Shown piece by piece: positions 9,149 to 18,115 of a DNA stretch of 64,000 nucleotides. Position 1 is the first letter of the stretch, and each line of letters starts with the position of its first letter. Where the stretch lies: positions 310,001-374,000 of the forward strand of contig NZ_JAJGRC010000001.1 of the NCBI RefSeq assembly GCF_020786625.1. Reading direction: 5' to 3'. The position numbers were made by a program, and so were the translations under genes. Under the pieces are notes generated by a model. The model made no database searches, was not told where the DNA came from, and was given only the letters and a program-made list of their open reading frames with translations. The DNA is from Salinicoccus sp. RF5 (GTDB lineage: Bacteria > Bacillota > Bacilli > Staphylococcales > Salinicoccaceae).

Positions 9149-9724
9149 TTATGCGGAAATAAGCAGATTGTTGATGCCTTCCCTGATTCTTTCCGTTATT
9201 TCCTTGCGGTTCCTGCCCTCTGCCACAAGTGCGGCAGTATCAATAGGTTTGCCAAATACTATTGTAACACCTTTTTTCCTATCATAGTTGCCTTTAATTG
9301 CTGCGGGTACCACTTTTGCTCCGGATTTCACCGCCATGAAGCCCGCTCCCTGCTGAAGCTCCTTCAATGTGCCAGATCTGTTCCGGCTGCCTTCCGGGAA
9401 TATGAGCAGCATGTTCCCTTCCTTCAGCACTTCGACGGATTTCTTCAACGCTGCCCTGTCACCCTTCCCACGCTCTACGGGAAAGGCGTTCAGACGGCTG
9501 ATCAGGAAGCCGAGGACCGGTATCCTGAACAGCTCGGATTTCGCAAAGAATGCCATCTCCCTCTTTACGCTGATCGCGACGAGGGGCGGATCCAGCTCGG
9601 AAACGTGGTTGCTGCATATTATTACAGGTCCTTCCGAAGGAATCCTGTCCTCGCCGATCACCCTGATTTTGTATCTTACGTGATAGAATCTTTTGACCAT
9701 TGCTTTAATTGTGCTGTAAAACAT
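9149..9724 (-). CDS. plsC: 1-acyl-sn-glycerol-3-phosphate acyltransferase
   Basis: 191 residues of the PlsC family. It acylates lysophosphatidic acid to phosphatidic acid at the membrane. The catalytic motif NHVSELD (NHx4D) and the substrate-binding FPEGSRNRSG are present. The N-terminus is hydrophobic and basic, suggesting membrane association. It begins 2 bases after the cmk stop, so the two are probably co-transcribed. With gpsA nearby it supplies two steps of glycerolipid synthesis. Confidence 0.92.
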   Translation of the reverse strand: MFYSTIKAMVKRFYHVRYKIRVIGEDRIPSEGPVIICSNHVSELDPPLVAISVKREMAFFAKSELFRIPVLGFLISRLNAFPVERGKGDRAALKKSVEVLKEGNMLLIFPEGSRNRSGTLKELQQGAGFMAVKSGAKVVPAAIKGNYDRKKGVTIVFGKPIDTAALVAEGRNRKEITERIREGINNLLISA

Positions 9725-9726
9725 CT

Positions 9727-10383
9727 CTAATCCTCCCTCAGCAGGTCTTCCGCCATTCTGATGATTTTTTCCTCGACTTCAGGGATGCTCATGTGACTCG
9801 TGTCGAGCAATACGGCGTCATGTGCTTTTATGAGCGGAGAGATCTCTCTGTTCATATCCAGATCGTCTCGGCGGATGATCTGGTCGGTCAATGTTGCAAG
9901 GTCGATGTCCGTACCCCGCTCCTTCTCCTCCTTCAGTCTGCGTTTTGCCCTTATTTCAGGCGACGCTTTCATATAGACCTTGAGTTCCGCCTCCGGCAGC
10001 ACCGTGGTACCGATGTCCCTGCCATCCATCACCACGCCTTTGTCTTCGGCAATTTTCTGCTGCATGGAGACGAGGTATCGTCTCACTTCAGCAAGGCTTG
10101 AAATTTCACTTACGTTGTTCGTCACTTCCTGAGTGCGTATGTCCGCTGATACATCTTCACCATTCAGGTAGATGGAGGTGCCGTCTGTACCGAAGCGGAT
10201 ATCAAGATCATCCAACTGGTCGATGACGCCTCTTCCGTTCCGGATGGCATGGAGTGTGACCGCCCGGTACATTGCGCCGGTGTCGATATATATGTAGGCC
10301 ATCCTTTGGGCCACACGCCTGGAAATCGTACTCTTGCCTGCTGCAGCAGGACCATCAATTGCAATATTGATTTTCTTTTTCAT
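9727..10383 (-). CDS. cmk: Cytidylate kinase
   Basis: 218 residues. It phosphorylates CMP and dCMP. The P-loop is IAIDGPAAAGKST at residues 6-18. The region KGVVMDGRDIGTTVLPEAELK and the lid stretch ASPEIRAKRRLKE are typical. It is the first gene of the minus-strand run cmk-plsC-rpsA-der-gpsA and is divergent from ansA. The divergent spacing is about 70 bases. Confidence 0.96.
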   Translation of the reverse strand: MKKKINIAIDGPAAAGKSTISRRVAQRMAYIYIDTGAMYRAVTLHAIRNGRGVIDQLDDLDIRFGTDGTSIYLNGEDVSADIRTQEVTNNVSEISSLAEVRRYLVSMQQKIAEDKGVVMDGRDIGTTVLPEAELKVYMKASPEIRAKRRLKEEKERGTDIDLATLTDQIIRRDDLDMNREISPLIKAHDAVLLDTSHMSIPEVEEKIIRMAEDLLRED

Positions 10384-10394
10384 ATAAACCCGCC

Positions 10395-10423
10395 TTGTTC
10401 ATTGTTCCCGTTTATCTTATCAT
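10395..10423 (+). promoter_or_regulatory. Probable promoter for ansA
   Basis: TTGTTC, a 17-base spacer and TATCAT lie 32 bases before the ansA ATG in the cmk-ansA divergent gap. The match is moderate. Confidence 0.5.
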
Positions 10424-10454
10424 AGTTTTATAGATTCGTTTAGGAGGAAGTCAT

Positions 10455-11414
10455 ATGCAGAAGAAAATTTTGGCGATTCATACAGGGGGGACCATCAGTA
10501 TGTCCTCAGAAGAAGGGCTGATCACTTCAGGAGAAGATAATCCGGTGAAGATCGACCGTGCAGAGGATCTCGGCATCTGTCTGGAGGAAACCTACCCTGT
10601 GAAGAAGCCTTCTCCCCATATGACCCTGGACGATATGATCGAAATCAGGGACATCATCCGCCGGGAGTCTGTGCGATATGACGGCTTCGTCATCACACAT
10701 GGTACGGATACGCTTGAGGAGACGGCCTATTTCCTCGACCTCACACTGGATATCCCTCAGCCTGTGGTAATTACAGGGGCAATGCGGTCATTCAATGAAA
10801 TCGGCTCCGATGGCATGTACAACTATCTGTCCAGCCTGCGGGCGGCAATGGATGACCAATCTGCTTCAAGAGGTGTCCTGGTCGTTTTCAACGACGAAAT
10901 ACATACGGCAAGGAACGTCACCAAGACACACACCTCGAATATAGCGACATTCCAGAGTCCAAACCATGGACCGATCGGCATCCTGACGAAGGATGATATC
11001 CACTATCATCATCAGGTGCGCACCCAGGACCAGTTCGACCGTGCTGATTCCACGAGGAAGGTGGGACTGATCAAAGCCCACGCAGATCTTGATGGTACCT
11101 TCTTCGAGGCACTGGTCGGAAACGGATACGATGGACTCGTGATCGAGGCACTGGGACAGGGGAACCTCCCGCCCAGCGCCCTCGGTGGTCTGCAGAAGGT
11201 CCTCGATGCGGGCATCAGCACCGTGCTCGTTTCACGTTCCTTCAATGGCATCGTCGGCAGCTATTATGATTATGAAGGTGGGGGTCATGACCTCAAAAAC
11301 AGGGGAGTGATCTTCTCCAATGGTCTGAATGGCCAGAAGGCAAGGATCAAACTGCTTCTGGCATTATGCAATGCGCTCGAAGGGGATGCTCTGGAGGAAA
11401 TTTTCCAGCATTAG
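10455..11414 (+). CDS. ansA: L-asparaginase (type I)
   Basis: 319 residues. It hydrolyses L-asparagine to aspartate and ammonia. The first nucleophile motif HTGGTISMSS (about residues 9-18) and the second THGTDTLEETA (about 82-92) are intact. No signal peptide is present, so it should be cytoplasmic. A TAGGAGGAAG ribosome site precedes the ATG. In S. aureus ansA also lies between cmk and ypdA. Confidence 0.95.
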   Translation: MQKKILAIHTGGTISMSSEEGLITSGEDNPVKIDRAEDLGICLEETYPVKKPSPHMTLDDMIEIRDIIRRESVRYDGFVITHGTDTLEETAYFLDLTLDIPQPVVITGAMRSFNEIGSDGMYNYLSSLRAAMDDQSASRGVLVVFNDEIHTARNVTKTHTSNIATFQSPNHGPIGILTKDDIHYHHQVRTQDQFDRADSTRKVGLIKAHADLDGTFFEALVGNGYDGLVIEALGQGNLPPSALGGLQKVLDAGISTVLVSRSFNGIVGSYYDYEGGGHDLKNRGVIFSNGLNGQKARIKLLLALCNALEGDALEEIFQH

Positions 11415-11417
11415 AAA

Positions 11418-11453
11418 AAGATGCCCCCTGCCTGTTCAGGCAGGGGGCATCTT
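11418..11453. terminator. Bidirectional terminator between ansA and ypdA
   Basis: A perfect 15-bp GC-rich stem (AAGATGCCCCCTGCC and its complement) with a 6-base loop lies between the convergent stop codons. The T tract is better on the minus strand (CTTTTTCTAA), so it mainly serves ypdA but probably works both ways. Confidence 0.93.
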
Positions 11454-11460
11454 CATGCGT

Positions 11461-12429
11461 TCATTTCTTCTTCGAGATATCTTCGGCTATGGCGCCTCCA
11501 TGGAACCTGCCATTCTCAATGAATATGGTATTGGCGTCATTGCCCGCGGCGATCACACCGGCAATGTATAGGCCATCCACGTTGGTCTCCATCGTTTCTC
11601 GGTCATGCATCGGGGCGACACCATATTCGTTCTCATTCAGCTGTACCCCGAACGACTTCAGCAGACGATAGTCGGGATGATAACCGATCATGGCAAATAC
11701 ATAATCGTTCGGTATCTCGAACGTCTCTCCTTCCTTCTCAAGCACGACACTGTCATCTTTGATGTCGACGACTTCAGTATTGAAGTGCATATCTATCTTG
11801 TCATGTTTGACGAGAGAGTCGAACTGCGGGAGTACCCATGGCTTGACGCTCTTGGAATATGCGCCCTGGCGGTAGACGACCGTAACATTGCTGCCGGCCT
11901 TCTCCAGTTCAATCGCAGCATCCACACTGGAGTTCTTCCCGCCGACCACGAGCACATCCTGGTTGAAGAAGGGATGCGCCTCCTTGAAGTAGTGGAAGAC
12001 CTTATCCTTACCCTCACCGGGGACGTTCAACTGGTTCGGCTGCCCGTAATAGCCTGTGGCGATCACGAGATGGTCACAGCTGTAGCGTCCTTTGGATGTT
12101 TCCAATATGAACTGGTTTCCAGCCTTGCGTCCTGAGGACACTTCTTCATAAGTATTTATATTGAGGTCGAAATGCTTCACTGCCTCACGGTAATAGACCA
12201 GCGCCTGGTTCCTTTTCGGCTTATGCTGTTCTGTAATGAATGGGAAGTCCCCTATGGAAAGTTTCTCGCTTGAAGAGAAGAATGTCTGGTGGGTCGGATA
12301 GTTGTAGATGGCCTCGACAATATTGCCCTTTTCGATTACGAGGTATTCCAGCCCCCTGTTCTGCAGTTCGATGGCTGCAGATAAACCGCATGGTCCTGCC
12401 CCTATGATGATGGTCTCTATATGCTTCAT
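11461..12429 (-). CDS. ypdA: Bacillithiol disulfide reductase YpdA
   Basis: 322 residues from the ATG at 12429, chosen because an AAAGGTG ribosome site overlaps an upstream GTG start. It is a single-domain FAD/NAD(P) oxidoreductase with the FAD motif IIGAGPCGLSAA at the N-terminus and a second Rossmann motif VVGGKNSSVDAA near the middle. The CxxC of thioredoxin reductase is absent, as expected. YpdA reduces oxidised bacillithiol and recycles bacilliredoxins; brxB lies 23 kb away in this window. Staphylococcal order ansA-ypdA-ebpS is kept. Confidence 0.92.
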   Translation of the reverse strand: MKHIETIIIGAGPCGLSAAIELQNRGLEYLVIEKGNIVEAIYNYPTHQTFFSSSEKLSIGDFPFITEQHKPKRNQALVYYREAVKHFDLNINTYEEVSSGRKAGNQFILETSKGRYSCDHLVIATGYYGQPNQLNVPGEGKDKVFHYFKEAHPFFNQDVLVVGGKNSSVDAAIELEKAGSNVTVVYRQGAYSKSVKPWVLPQFDSLVKHDKIDMHFNTEVVDIKDDSVVLEKEGETFEIPNDYVFAMIGYHPDYRLLKSFGVQLNENEYGVAPMHDRETMETNVDGLYIAGVIAAGNDANTIFIENGRFHGGAIAEDISKKK

Positions 12430-12442
12430 GTTTAACACCTTT

Positions 12443-13450
12443 CTATTCTGGTATCACCAGTTCCTGTCCGACTGTCAATGAATCGGCATCCACACCATTG
12501 TTGGCATCCTGGATCTTTCTGATGTTATCTGAGCTGCCGCTGCCATAATACCTGATTGCGATACGGTACAGGTTGTCCTCGGCACGCACGATATGAACCG
12601 TCCCTGAAGATGACTCCGCTTCCGGTTCCCCGGAGGTTTCGGAGGACTCCTGGCCGGACTCCTCCGGTGCTTCTTCAGTTTCTTCCTCCTGGAGGGTTTC
12701 AGGCTCCTCCACGATGCTTGTACTGGAACCGGCAGTTTCCCCCGACTCCTTTTCCTCTATGGCTGTGGCTGCAGCCTCTTCAAGCTCAGCCTCTTCATCC
12801 GGACTCAATTCAATCTCCACGGCACCGGTGCCAAGGTCGTCCTGGCCGGTCTCTTCCCTGGATTCAGCCAGTTCACGCTCCATCTCCGCCTTCTGCTCTT
12901 CGAGCTCCTCATCCGTTGCTTCAGAAGGCGTTTCTGCCGTTTCTTCTGCGGTCTCCTCGCCATTGTCGGCCACACCCCCGGCCCCATCGTCTGTGGGCCA
13001 GAAGTTGCTTATGATGAGGACGCCCAATATGATTGTAACGGGCAGGATGAGCACGCCTGCGATGATGGCGGGCACGAGACGTTTGTCCCTGCCGGTCTTT
13101 TGATTTTCAGCCGGCTGGTCTTTCCGGGCCCTGAGTTCGGACAGCTTCTCCTTCGATACTTTGATTTCATCCTTGAACCTTCTGTTGTAGGAGGAAAGCT
13201 TGCCGGCGAAGAATGTCTTTCCCTTATCAAGGCTCTCCTTGTTGATATGCTTCGAGAACTTTCCGCTCCATGCTTTGAACCGGTCGCCGGCGGCCAACTT
13301 CTGACCACCCTTCTCCTTTGGCTTGTGGCGCTCTGCACGGCTCAGCTTGCCGGATTCCTCCCCGGATGATGGATGATCCTTGCTGCTCTTCTCCTTCTTG
13401 GACTGGGAAGTGCGCTTATGTTCTATATCCTTGTAAAAATCATCTTTCAT
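12443..13450 (-). CDS. ebpS: EbpS-like LysM membrane protein
   Basis: 335 residues from the ATG at 13450 (GAGGAG ribosome site). The order is a basic, highly charged cytoplasmic region (about 1-130), one transmembrane segment (VPAIIAGVLILPVTIILGVL), a long Glu/Ser/Thr-rich acidic region of low complexity, and a C-terminal LysM domain of about 45 residues starting VHIVRAEDNLYRIA. This is the architecture of staphylococcal EbpS, and it lies next to ypdA as in S. aureus. I do not see the TNSHQD elastin-binding peptide of S. aureus, so elastin binding should not be assumed. Peptidoglycan binding through LysM is likely. Confidence 0.8.
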   Translation of the reverse strand: MKDDFYKDIEHKRTSQSKKEKSSKDHPSSGEESGKLSRAERHKPKEKGGQKLAAGDRFKAWSGKFSKHINKESLDKGKTFFAGKLSSYNRRFKDEIKVSKEKLSELRARKDQPAENQKTGRDKRLVPAIIAGVLILPVTIILGVLIISNFWPTDDGAGGVADNGEETAEETAETPSEATDEELEEQKAEMERELAESREETGQDDLGTGAVEIELSPDEEAELEEAAATAIEEKESGETAGSSTSIVEEPETLQEEETEEAPEESGQESSETSGEPEAESSSGTVHIVRAEDNLYRIAIRYYGSGSSDNIRKIQDANNGVDADSLTVGQELVIPE

Positions 13451-13484
13451 AGACATTCTCCTCAAACTGGTATCGTTCTTTATA

Positions 13485-13513
13485 ATTATAGTATGTTTCC
13501 ATTTCATTTTAAA
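13485..13513 (-). promoter_or_regulatory. Probable promoter for ebpS-like gene
   Basis: On the minus strand TTTAAA, a 17-base spacer and a perfect TATAAT lie about 35 bases before the ATG. Confidence 0.6.
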
Positions 13514-13527
13514 GAGGTATCATCTCA

Positions 13528-13559
13528 GGCGTGCGACTATAGTCGTATTGTAGTCCGCC
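13528..13559. other. Palindromic element between divergent promoters
   Basis: A perfect 12-bp palindrome CGACTATAGTCG lies at 13534-13545, inside a larger possible hairpin (GGCG...CGCC outside, GACTA...TAGTC inside). It sits between the ebpS-like and ferredoxin promoters, upstream of both. It may be an operator; nothing identifies the regulator. Confidence 0.4.
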
Positions 13560-13572
13560 AGGCCGAATATAA

Positions 13573-13601
13573 TTGAAATATCCTTTGATTAGCCGTAAAA
13601 T
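13573..13601 (+). promoter_or_regulatory. Sigma-A promoter for ferredoxin gene
   Basis: TTGAAA, a 17-base spacer and TAAAAT lie 33 bases before the fer start. Confidence 0.75.
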
Positions 13602-13622
13602 GAAGTAGAAAGAAATGGTTGA

Positions 13623-13889
<267 letters not shown>

Positions 13890-13897
13890 TATAGATG

Positions 13898-13932
13898 AAT
13901 CCCTTGGAAATTGTATTTCCAAGGGATTTTTT
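13898..13932 (+). terminator. Terminator after ferredoxin gene
   Basis: A perfect 14-bp stem (AATCCCTTGGAAAT and its complement) with a 3-base loop and a six-T tract ends the ferredoxin transcript, directly before the convergent ribU stop. Confidence 0.93.
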
Positions 13933-14481
13933 CTACCTTCTGAGCTTCGGTATCAGTTTCACATAGACGAGATAAGCCACGAGACAGACAAGGATCCCCT
14001 TCACCAGATTGAATGGGATGATGCCCGCAGTCACCACAGCACGGATATTTTCTATAAGATCCGAATGGTCGATGATGATGCCGTACATCGGCAGCAGGAC
14101 AAAGTAGTTCAGCACGGCCATCATTATGGTCAAGGCGATGATGCCGACAGTAAAGCCGACGATCAGGGACTTCTTCGTCTGATGCCTTTCGTGGATGAAA
14201 TAGATCGGAAGCAGCAATGAAAATGCAGCAAGCATATTGGCCAGCGGCCCGATCGGTTCACTCGCCATCAGGAGGCCGTACAGCACAATCTTCATGATGA
14301 TGATGAGGGAGCCGGCCACTCCGCCGAACAGGATGAATCCTATGAATGCCGGGATATCAGAAAAGTCGACGGTAAGGAATGGTGGAATAAAAGGAATCGG
14401 GAACTGGATGAGCATCAATATGAATGACAGTGCTGCCAAAATGCTTATAATGATCAGTCTTTCCAAACGGTTTCTCTTCAT
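13933..14481 (-). CDS. ribU: Riboflavin transporter RibU, ECF S component
   Basis: 182 residues with five or six hydrophobic segments. RibU is the substrate-binding membrane subunit of the energy-coupling factor riboflavin importer and needs the EcfAA'T module encoded elsewhere. The motif FLTVDFSDIPAFIGFILFG after the first membrane helix is typical. The start at 14481 has GAGGA at good spacing; an ATG at 14490 overlaps the resE stop. Because it follows resE within a few bases there is no room for an FMN riboswitch, so riboflavin control of this copy is unlikely at the leader. Confidence 0.88.
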   Translation of the reverse strand: MKRNRLERLIIISILAALSFILMLIQFPIPFIPPFLTVDFSDIPAFIGFILFGGVAGSLIIIMKIVLYGLLMASEPIGPLANMLAAFSLLLPIYFIHERHQTKKSLIVGFTVGIIALTIMMAVLNYFVLLPMYGIIIDHSDLIENIRAVVTAGIIPFNLVKGILVCLVAYLVYVKLIPKLRR

Positions 14482-14486
14482 ATGCG

Positions 14487-16184
14487 TCATTCCTCTGTAT
14501 ATTTTTTCGGAAGCGTAATGCGGAAGGAGGTCCCTTCCCCAAATATGCTTTCGAGGTCTATGGTTCCATTATGCCTGTGGATGATGCTTTTGACAATATA
14601 CAGACCGAGACCTGTTCCATGCTGTCCCCGGGTCCGGGATTCGTCCACTTTATAGAAGCGCTCGAAAATGCGCTGCTGGTGCTCCGGCCTGATGCCTGTG
14701 CCTGTATCGGCCACTTCAATGGTGACATTGCGCGTTGTCGCCCCTGCGGTGATCGTGATGCGATCGCCTTCTGAAGTATAGCGGATTGCGTTATCGAGAA
14801 GGTTTGTAAGCACCTGGCTCAATTTGTCGAAATCGAATTCGAAGGTCAGGTCCCCTTCCTCTCTGACGATGGAAAAATCGATGCCATTCTCCAGCATTTC
14901 GTGTCTGAACCGGCTGCCGAGCTTATCAAGCAGCTGTCCAAAGTCATTTTCTTCGATATTGAAGAAGTCTGATCTGCTGTCCATCCTGGCAATGGTGATC
15001 AGTTCATTGACCATTGTGTTCATCCGATCCGACTCGTCCTTGATGATTCCGATCATTTCCTTTATCTCCTCTGGGTCGGTGACAATGTCATCGAGCAGTG
15101 CTTCGGAATAGCCGCTCAGCATGACCATCGGGGTCTTCAGTTCATGAGAAACGTTCGCGATGAATTCCGAACGCAGCTTCTCCGCATCCACTTCCTCGGT
15201 CACATCCCGCACAAGCAGGATGACCCCATAGACGATATCGCCCTCTTCCACTGGCGTGTAGGACAGCTGCAGATGACGGTTCTGCATCTCCATCCGTTCG
15301 ATTGCAGCTTCCCTGTGTTCAGCGATCTCCCTGATGTTCTCATCGAATCGACCCGATTCCGAAGCATGACTCCTTATGAGGTCGTAGAGTTCATTGCCCT
15401 TCTGGTTGCTGTAGATCAGCTCGACATCGCTGTTGAAGTAGAGAACCCCTTCATTCATGTAGGTGAAGATCTGCTCCCTCAAGTTTCTTTCATGGGTGAT
15501 TTCGCTGATGTTGCTGCGGATGTCATTATTCATCTTGTTGAAGGCGAGGGTGAGCTCCCCTATCTCATCACGGCTCTTCACATCCAGCGTATTATAGTTG
15601 CCTTTGGCTGTTGAGAACGCAGCATTCTTGAGGCTGATCAGCGGCCGCGTAATCCTGGTGATCAGGAAGAATGCGAAGGAGGTGGTGATGAGGAAGAGTA
15701 CAAGGGCACTGCCGATGATGATGCCGGTGACTGCACGCATGGACTCGTTGATATCCTCAAGATCCCTGTATTTGATCAGGGCCATGTCGCTCTCGAAGTA
15801 GTCGCTCAAATTCGATACTTTGACCATATAGTCATGATCATATATGTCTTCAAGGATGAAGGTATTCCCTTCGCCCTCACCGGAAAGGATCCGCTGGTAG
15901 ATTGCTTCGTCGGTTGAGGACTGTTGGGAAATCATCGTTCCATCAGTGTAGAGTATCAGATTGTCCTCCTGCAGAAGCAAGGAATCGAGGTCATTGATAT
16001 CGTGCTCTGTCAGGACAATCTCCTCCGCACGGGTGATCTCCTCCTCGAGCAGCGTTTCTGTCGAATTGAGTACATAGTTGCGGAAGTATAGGCTCAAAAT
16101 GATCGATAATATAATTAAAACTGTCGTTACTATCAGAATGATAGTTAACCACAGTTTTGTTACGACGCTGTTTATGACATTCAT
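14487..16184 (-). CDS. resE: Sensor histidine kinase ResE (SrrB)
   Basis: 565 residues. A first membrane helix (about 12-32), an extracellular sensor region, a second helix (about 150-172), HAMP, a PAS-like region, a HisKA domain with the phosphorylated His in FIANVSHELKTP, and a HATPase domain with N and G boxes (LTNLLDNAIRYT, DTGTGI). With ResD it senses oxygen limitation or quinone redox state and controls respiration genes. The ATG at 16184 overlaps the resD stop (TAATG). The gene order resABCDE identifies it better than sequence alone. Confidence 0.93.
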   Translation of the reverse strand: MNVINSVVTKLWLTIILIVTTVLIILSIILSLYFRNYVLNSTETLLEEEITRAEEIVLTEHDINDLDSLLLQEDNLILYTDGTMISQQSSTDEAIYQRILSGEGEGNTFILEDIYDHDYMVKVSNLSDYFESDMALIKYRDLEDINESMRAVTGIIIGSALVLFLITTSFAFFLITRITRPLISLKNAAFSTAKGNYNTLDVKSRDEIGELTLAFNKMNNDIRSNISEITHERNLREQIFTYMNEGVLYFNSDVELIYSNQKGNELYDLIRSHASESGRFDENIREIAEHREAAIERMEMQNRHLQLSYTPVEEGDIVYGVILLVRDVTEEVDAEKLRSEFIANVSHELKTPMVMLSGYSEALLDDIVTDPEEIKEMIGIIKDESDRMNTMVNELITIARMDSRSDFFNIEENDFGQLLDKLGSRFRHEMLENGIDFSIVREEGDLTFEFDFDKLSQVLTNLLDNAIRYTSEGDRITITAGATTRNVTIEVADTGTGIRPEHQQRIFERFYKVDESRTRGQHGTGLGLYIVKSIIHRHNGTIDLESIFGEGTSFRITLPKKYTEE

Positions 16185-16891
16185 TATTCATTGACCTCGA
16201 ACTTGTAGCCGATGCCCCACACGGTGTTGATCATATTGCTCGCCTCCGGCGAAACCTTATTGAGCTTCTCCCTGAGGCGCTTCACATGGGTGTCGACGGT
16301 CCTCAGATCGCCGTAGAAGTCATAATGCCAGACTTCCCTGAGCAGCTCCTCGCGGTCGAACACCTTGTCCGGGCTCCGTGCCAGGAACAGCAGCAGCTCG
16401 TATTCCTTCGGCGTCAGATTCACTTTGACGTCATCGGCGAGCACCCTGTGGGCATCATTGTCGATCACCAGATGATCGTATACGATGACATCCTTCGTTG
16501 ATGAATCCGCCTCTATGAAGGATGTTTCCGATGAACGGCGGAGTATCGCCTTGACGCGCAGCACAACCTCCCTCGGAGAGAAAGGCTTGACGATGTAGTC
16601 ATCTGCACCGACCTCAAAACCTTCTACACGGTTGTTCTCCTCGCCTTTGGCCGTCAGCATGATGATCGGTGTCGATTTTTGGGTCCTCAACCGCTTGGCG
16701 ACTTCGATGCCGTCCATCTTCGGCATCATGAGGTCAAGAAGTATGCAGTGGAAATTCTGCTCCAGAGCGAGTTCTAGAGCATCCTCTCCATTATCAGCTT
16801 CAGTGATTTCATAACCCTCACGTGCGAGGTACATGTTCAGCAGTTTTCTGATGCGTTCTTCGTCATCTACTATGAGAATTCTTTCAGACAT
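16184..16891 (-). CDS. resD: Response regulator ResD (SrrA)
   Basis: 235 residues of the OmpR/PhoB class. The receiver domain has acidic residues D9/D10, phosphoacceptor D53 in LLDLMMPKMDG, and K in VKPFSPREV. The C-terminal winged helix includes LTPKEYELLLFLA and RTVDTHVKRLREKL. It is the partner of ResE and regulates aerobic/anaerobic respiration genes. It lies 18 bases after resC, so the whole res cluster may be one transcript. Confidence 0.95.
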   Translation of the reverse strand: MSERILIVDDEERIRKLLNMYLAREGYEITEADNGEDALELALEQNFHCILLDLMMPKMDGIEVAKRLRTQKSTPIIMLTAKGEENNRVEGFEVGADDYIVKPFSPREVVLRVKAILRRSSETSFIEADSSTKDVIVYDHLVIDNDAHRVLADDVKVNLTPKEYELLLFLARSPDKVFDREELLREVWHYDFYGDLRTVDTHVKRLREKLNKVSPEASNMINTVWGIGYKFEVNE

Positions 16892-16909
16892 ATAAACCCT
16901 CTTTCCATT

Positions 16910-18109
16910 TTATGCGTAGGAATGCAGCCCTGCAACGAGCAGGTTTATGGCAATCAGGTTGAAAAGGATGAGTAGGAAGCCGATGATGGCAAGCCATGCA
17001 GACTTTTCACCTTCATATCCCCTGTTGAGCCTGAGGTGAAGGAAGACCGTATAGAACATGAACGTGATGAACGCCCAAGTTTCTTTTGGATCCCAGCCCC
17101 AGAAACGACTCCAGGCGATCTGTGCCCAGATGGCCGCGAAGAATATGCCGCCAAGTGCAAAAATAGGGAAGCCGATGATGACCGACCGATAGCCGATTTC
17201 ATCCATCAGGCTGAGGTCGGCCTTGTTGGACCATGGTTTCAAAACAGTGATGATCCGTTTCCTCAGGATAAGGCGGATGATTCCATATGTGATGAGGCCG
17301 AGCACGACAGACCAGATGACGGTGTTGAGCTTCTGTGAATCGATGATGGGAGGGAGGTTCACTCCACTGTGGAAGTGGTCCGCCTCCTCATAGTTGTTGT
17401 CACCGGCATGTTCAACAGGTACAGCGTTCTCGAAATTGACCAGGCTCGGCAGGTGGTATTCGGCGACCTGTGTCTCCCCCTGTTTATCCTGATAGAGGAA
17501 GTCATCCTGGTAGCCGATTACATTCTGCATGAGGACTGTCGTCACAATGAAGACAAGCACTGTTACTATACCCGCCATGATGGCTTCCAAAAAGCGTGCG
17601 CGCCAGGATTTTTCATCCGCCGGAACAGCCTTCAGAAGATAGATCAGGCCGGCGACGGCACTCATGGACAGTATACCATAAGCGAGGGTCACTGTAATGA
17701 CATGGATGGCGAGCCAGCTGCTCTGGAGAGCCGGGATGAGCGGTTCCACTTCCCTTGAGAACATGCTGCCATAGGCCATGAGGAGCATGGATATGGGAAG
17801 TGCGAACAGGCCGAACAATTTGGTCTTGAAATAGAAGTATGTGATCAGGTAGCCTGCGATGATCATGATGGCGAACATGGTGATGAACTCATACATGTTC
17901 GATACAGGGGCATGGCCCTGGGCAATCCATCTCAGTATGAAATACGACAGCTGCAGGATGAACCCGACGATCACCATTGAGATGGCGATTTTGGCTGGCT
18001 TGTCTGACCTTGACTTGATGCTCGTCGCCAACGGAAGCATCGCCACGAGGTATAATATGAAAGCTGCATAGAGCAGCGTACTGCTTATTGATACAAGTTG
18101 AGATGCCAT
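16910..18109 (-). CDS. resC: Cytochrome c biogenesis protein ResC (CcsA family)
   Basis: 399 residues with about eight or nine membrane segments. It carries the heme-handling WWD-type motif in SRFWGWDPKETWAFITF and conserved His residues (for example in the loops at HVITVTLAY and near the C-terminus). ResC and ResB form the system II complex that exports heme and attaches it to CxxCH motifs of cytochromes c. It lies 6 bases from resB. Confidence 0.93.
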   Translation of the reverse strand: MASQLVSISSTLLYAAFILYLVAMLPLATSIKSRSDKPAKIAISMVIVGFILQLSYFILRWIAQGHAPVSNMYEFITMFAIMIIAGYLITYFYFKTKLFGLFALPISMLLMAYGSMFSREVEPLIPALQSSWLAIHVITVTLAYGILSMSAVAGLIYLLKAVPADEKSWRARFLEAIMAGIVTVLVFIVTTVLMQNVIGYQDDFLYQDKQGETQVAEYHLPSLVNFENAVPVEHAGDNNYEEADHFHSGVNLPPIIDSQKLNTVIWSVVLGLITYGIIRLILRKRIITVLKPWSNKADLSLMDEIGYRSVIIGFPIFALGGIFFAAIWAQIAWSRFWGWDPKETWAFITFMFYTVFLHLRLNRGYEGEKSAWLAIIGFLLILFNLIAINLLVAGLHSYA

Positions 18110-18115
18110 ATAATA

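Noticed and set aside
12443-13450. Elastin-binding function for the EbpS-like protein
   Set aside because: The architecture fits, but the elastin-binding peptide known from S. aureus is not visible, so only LysM and membrane topology are claimed.
13933-14490. Possible FMN riboswitch before ribU
   Set aside because: ribU follows resE within a few bases, leaving no leader, and no conserved RFN elements are visible.
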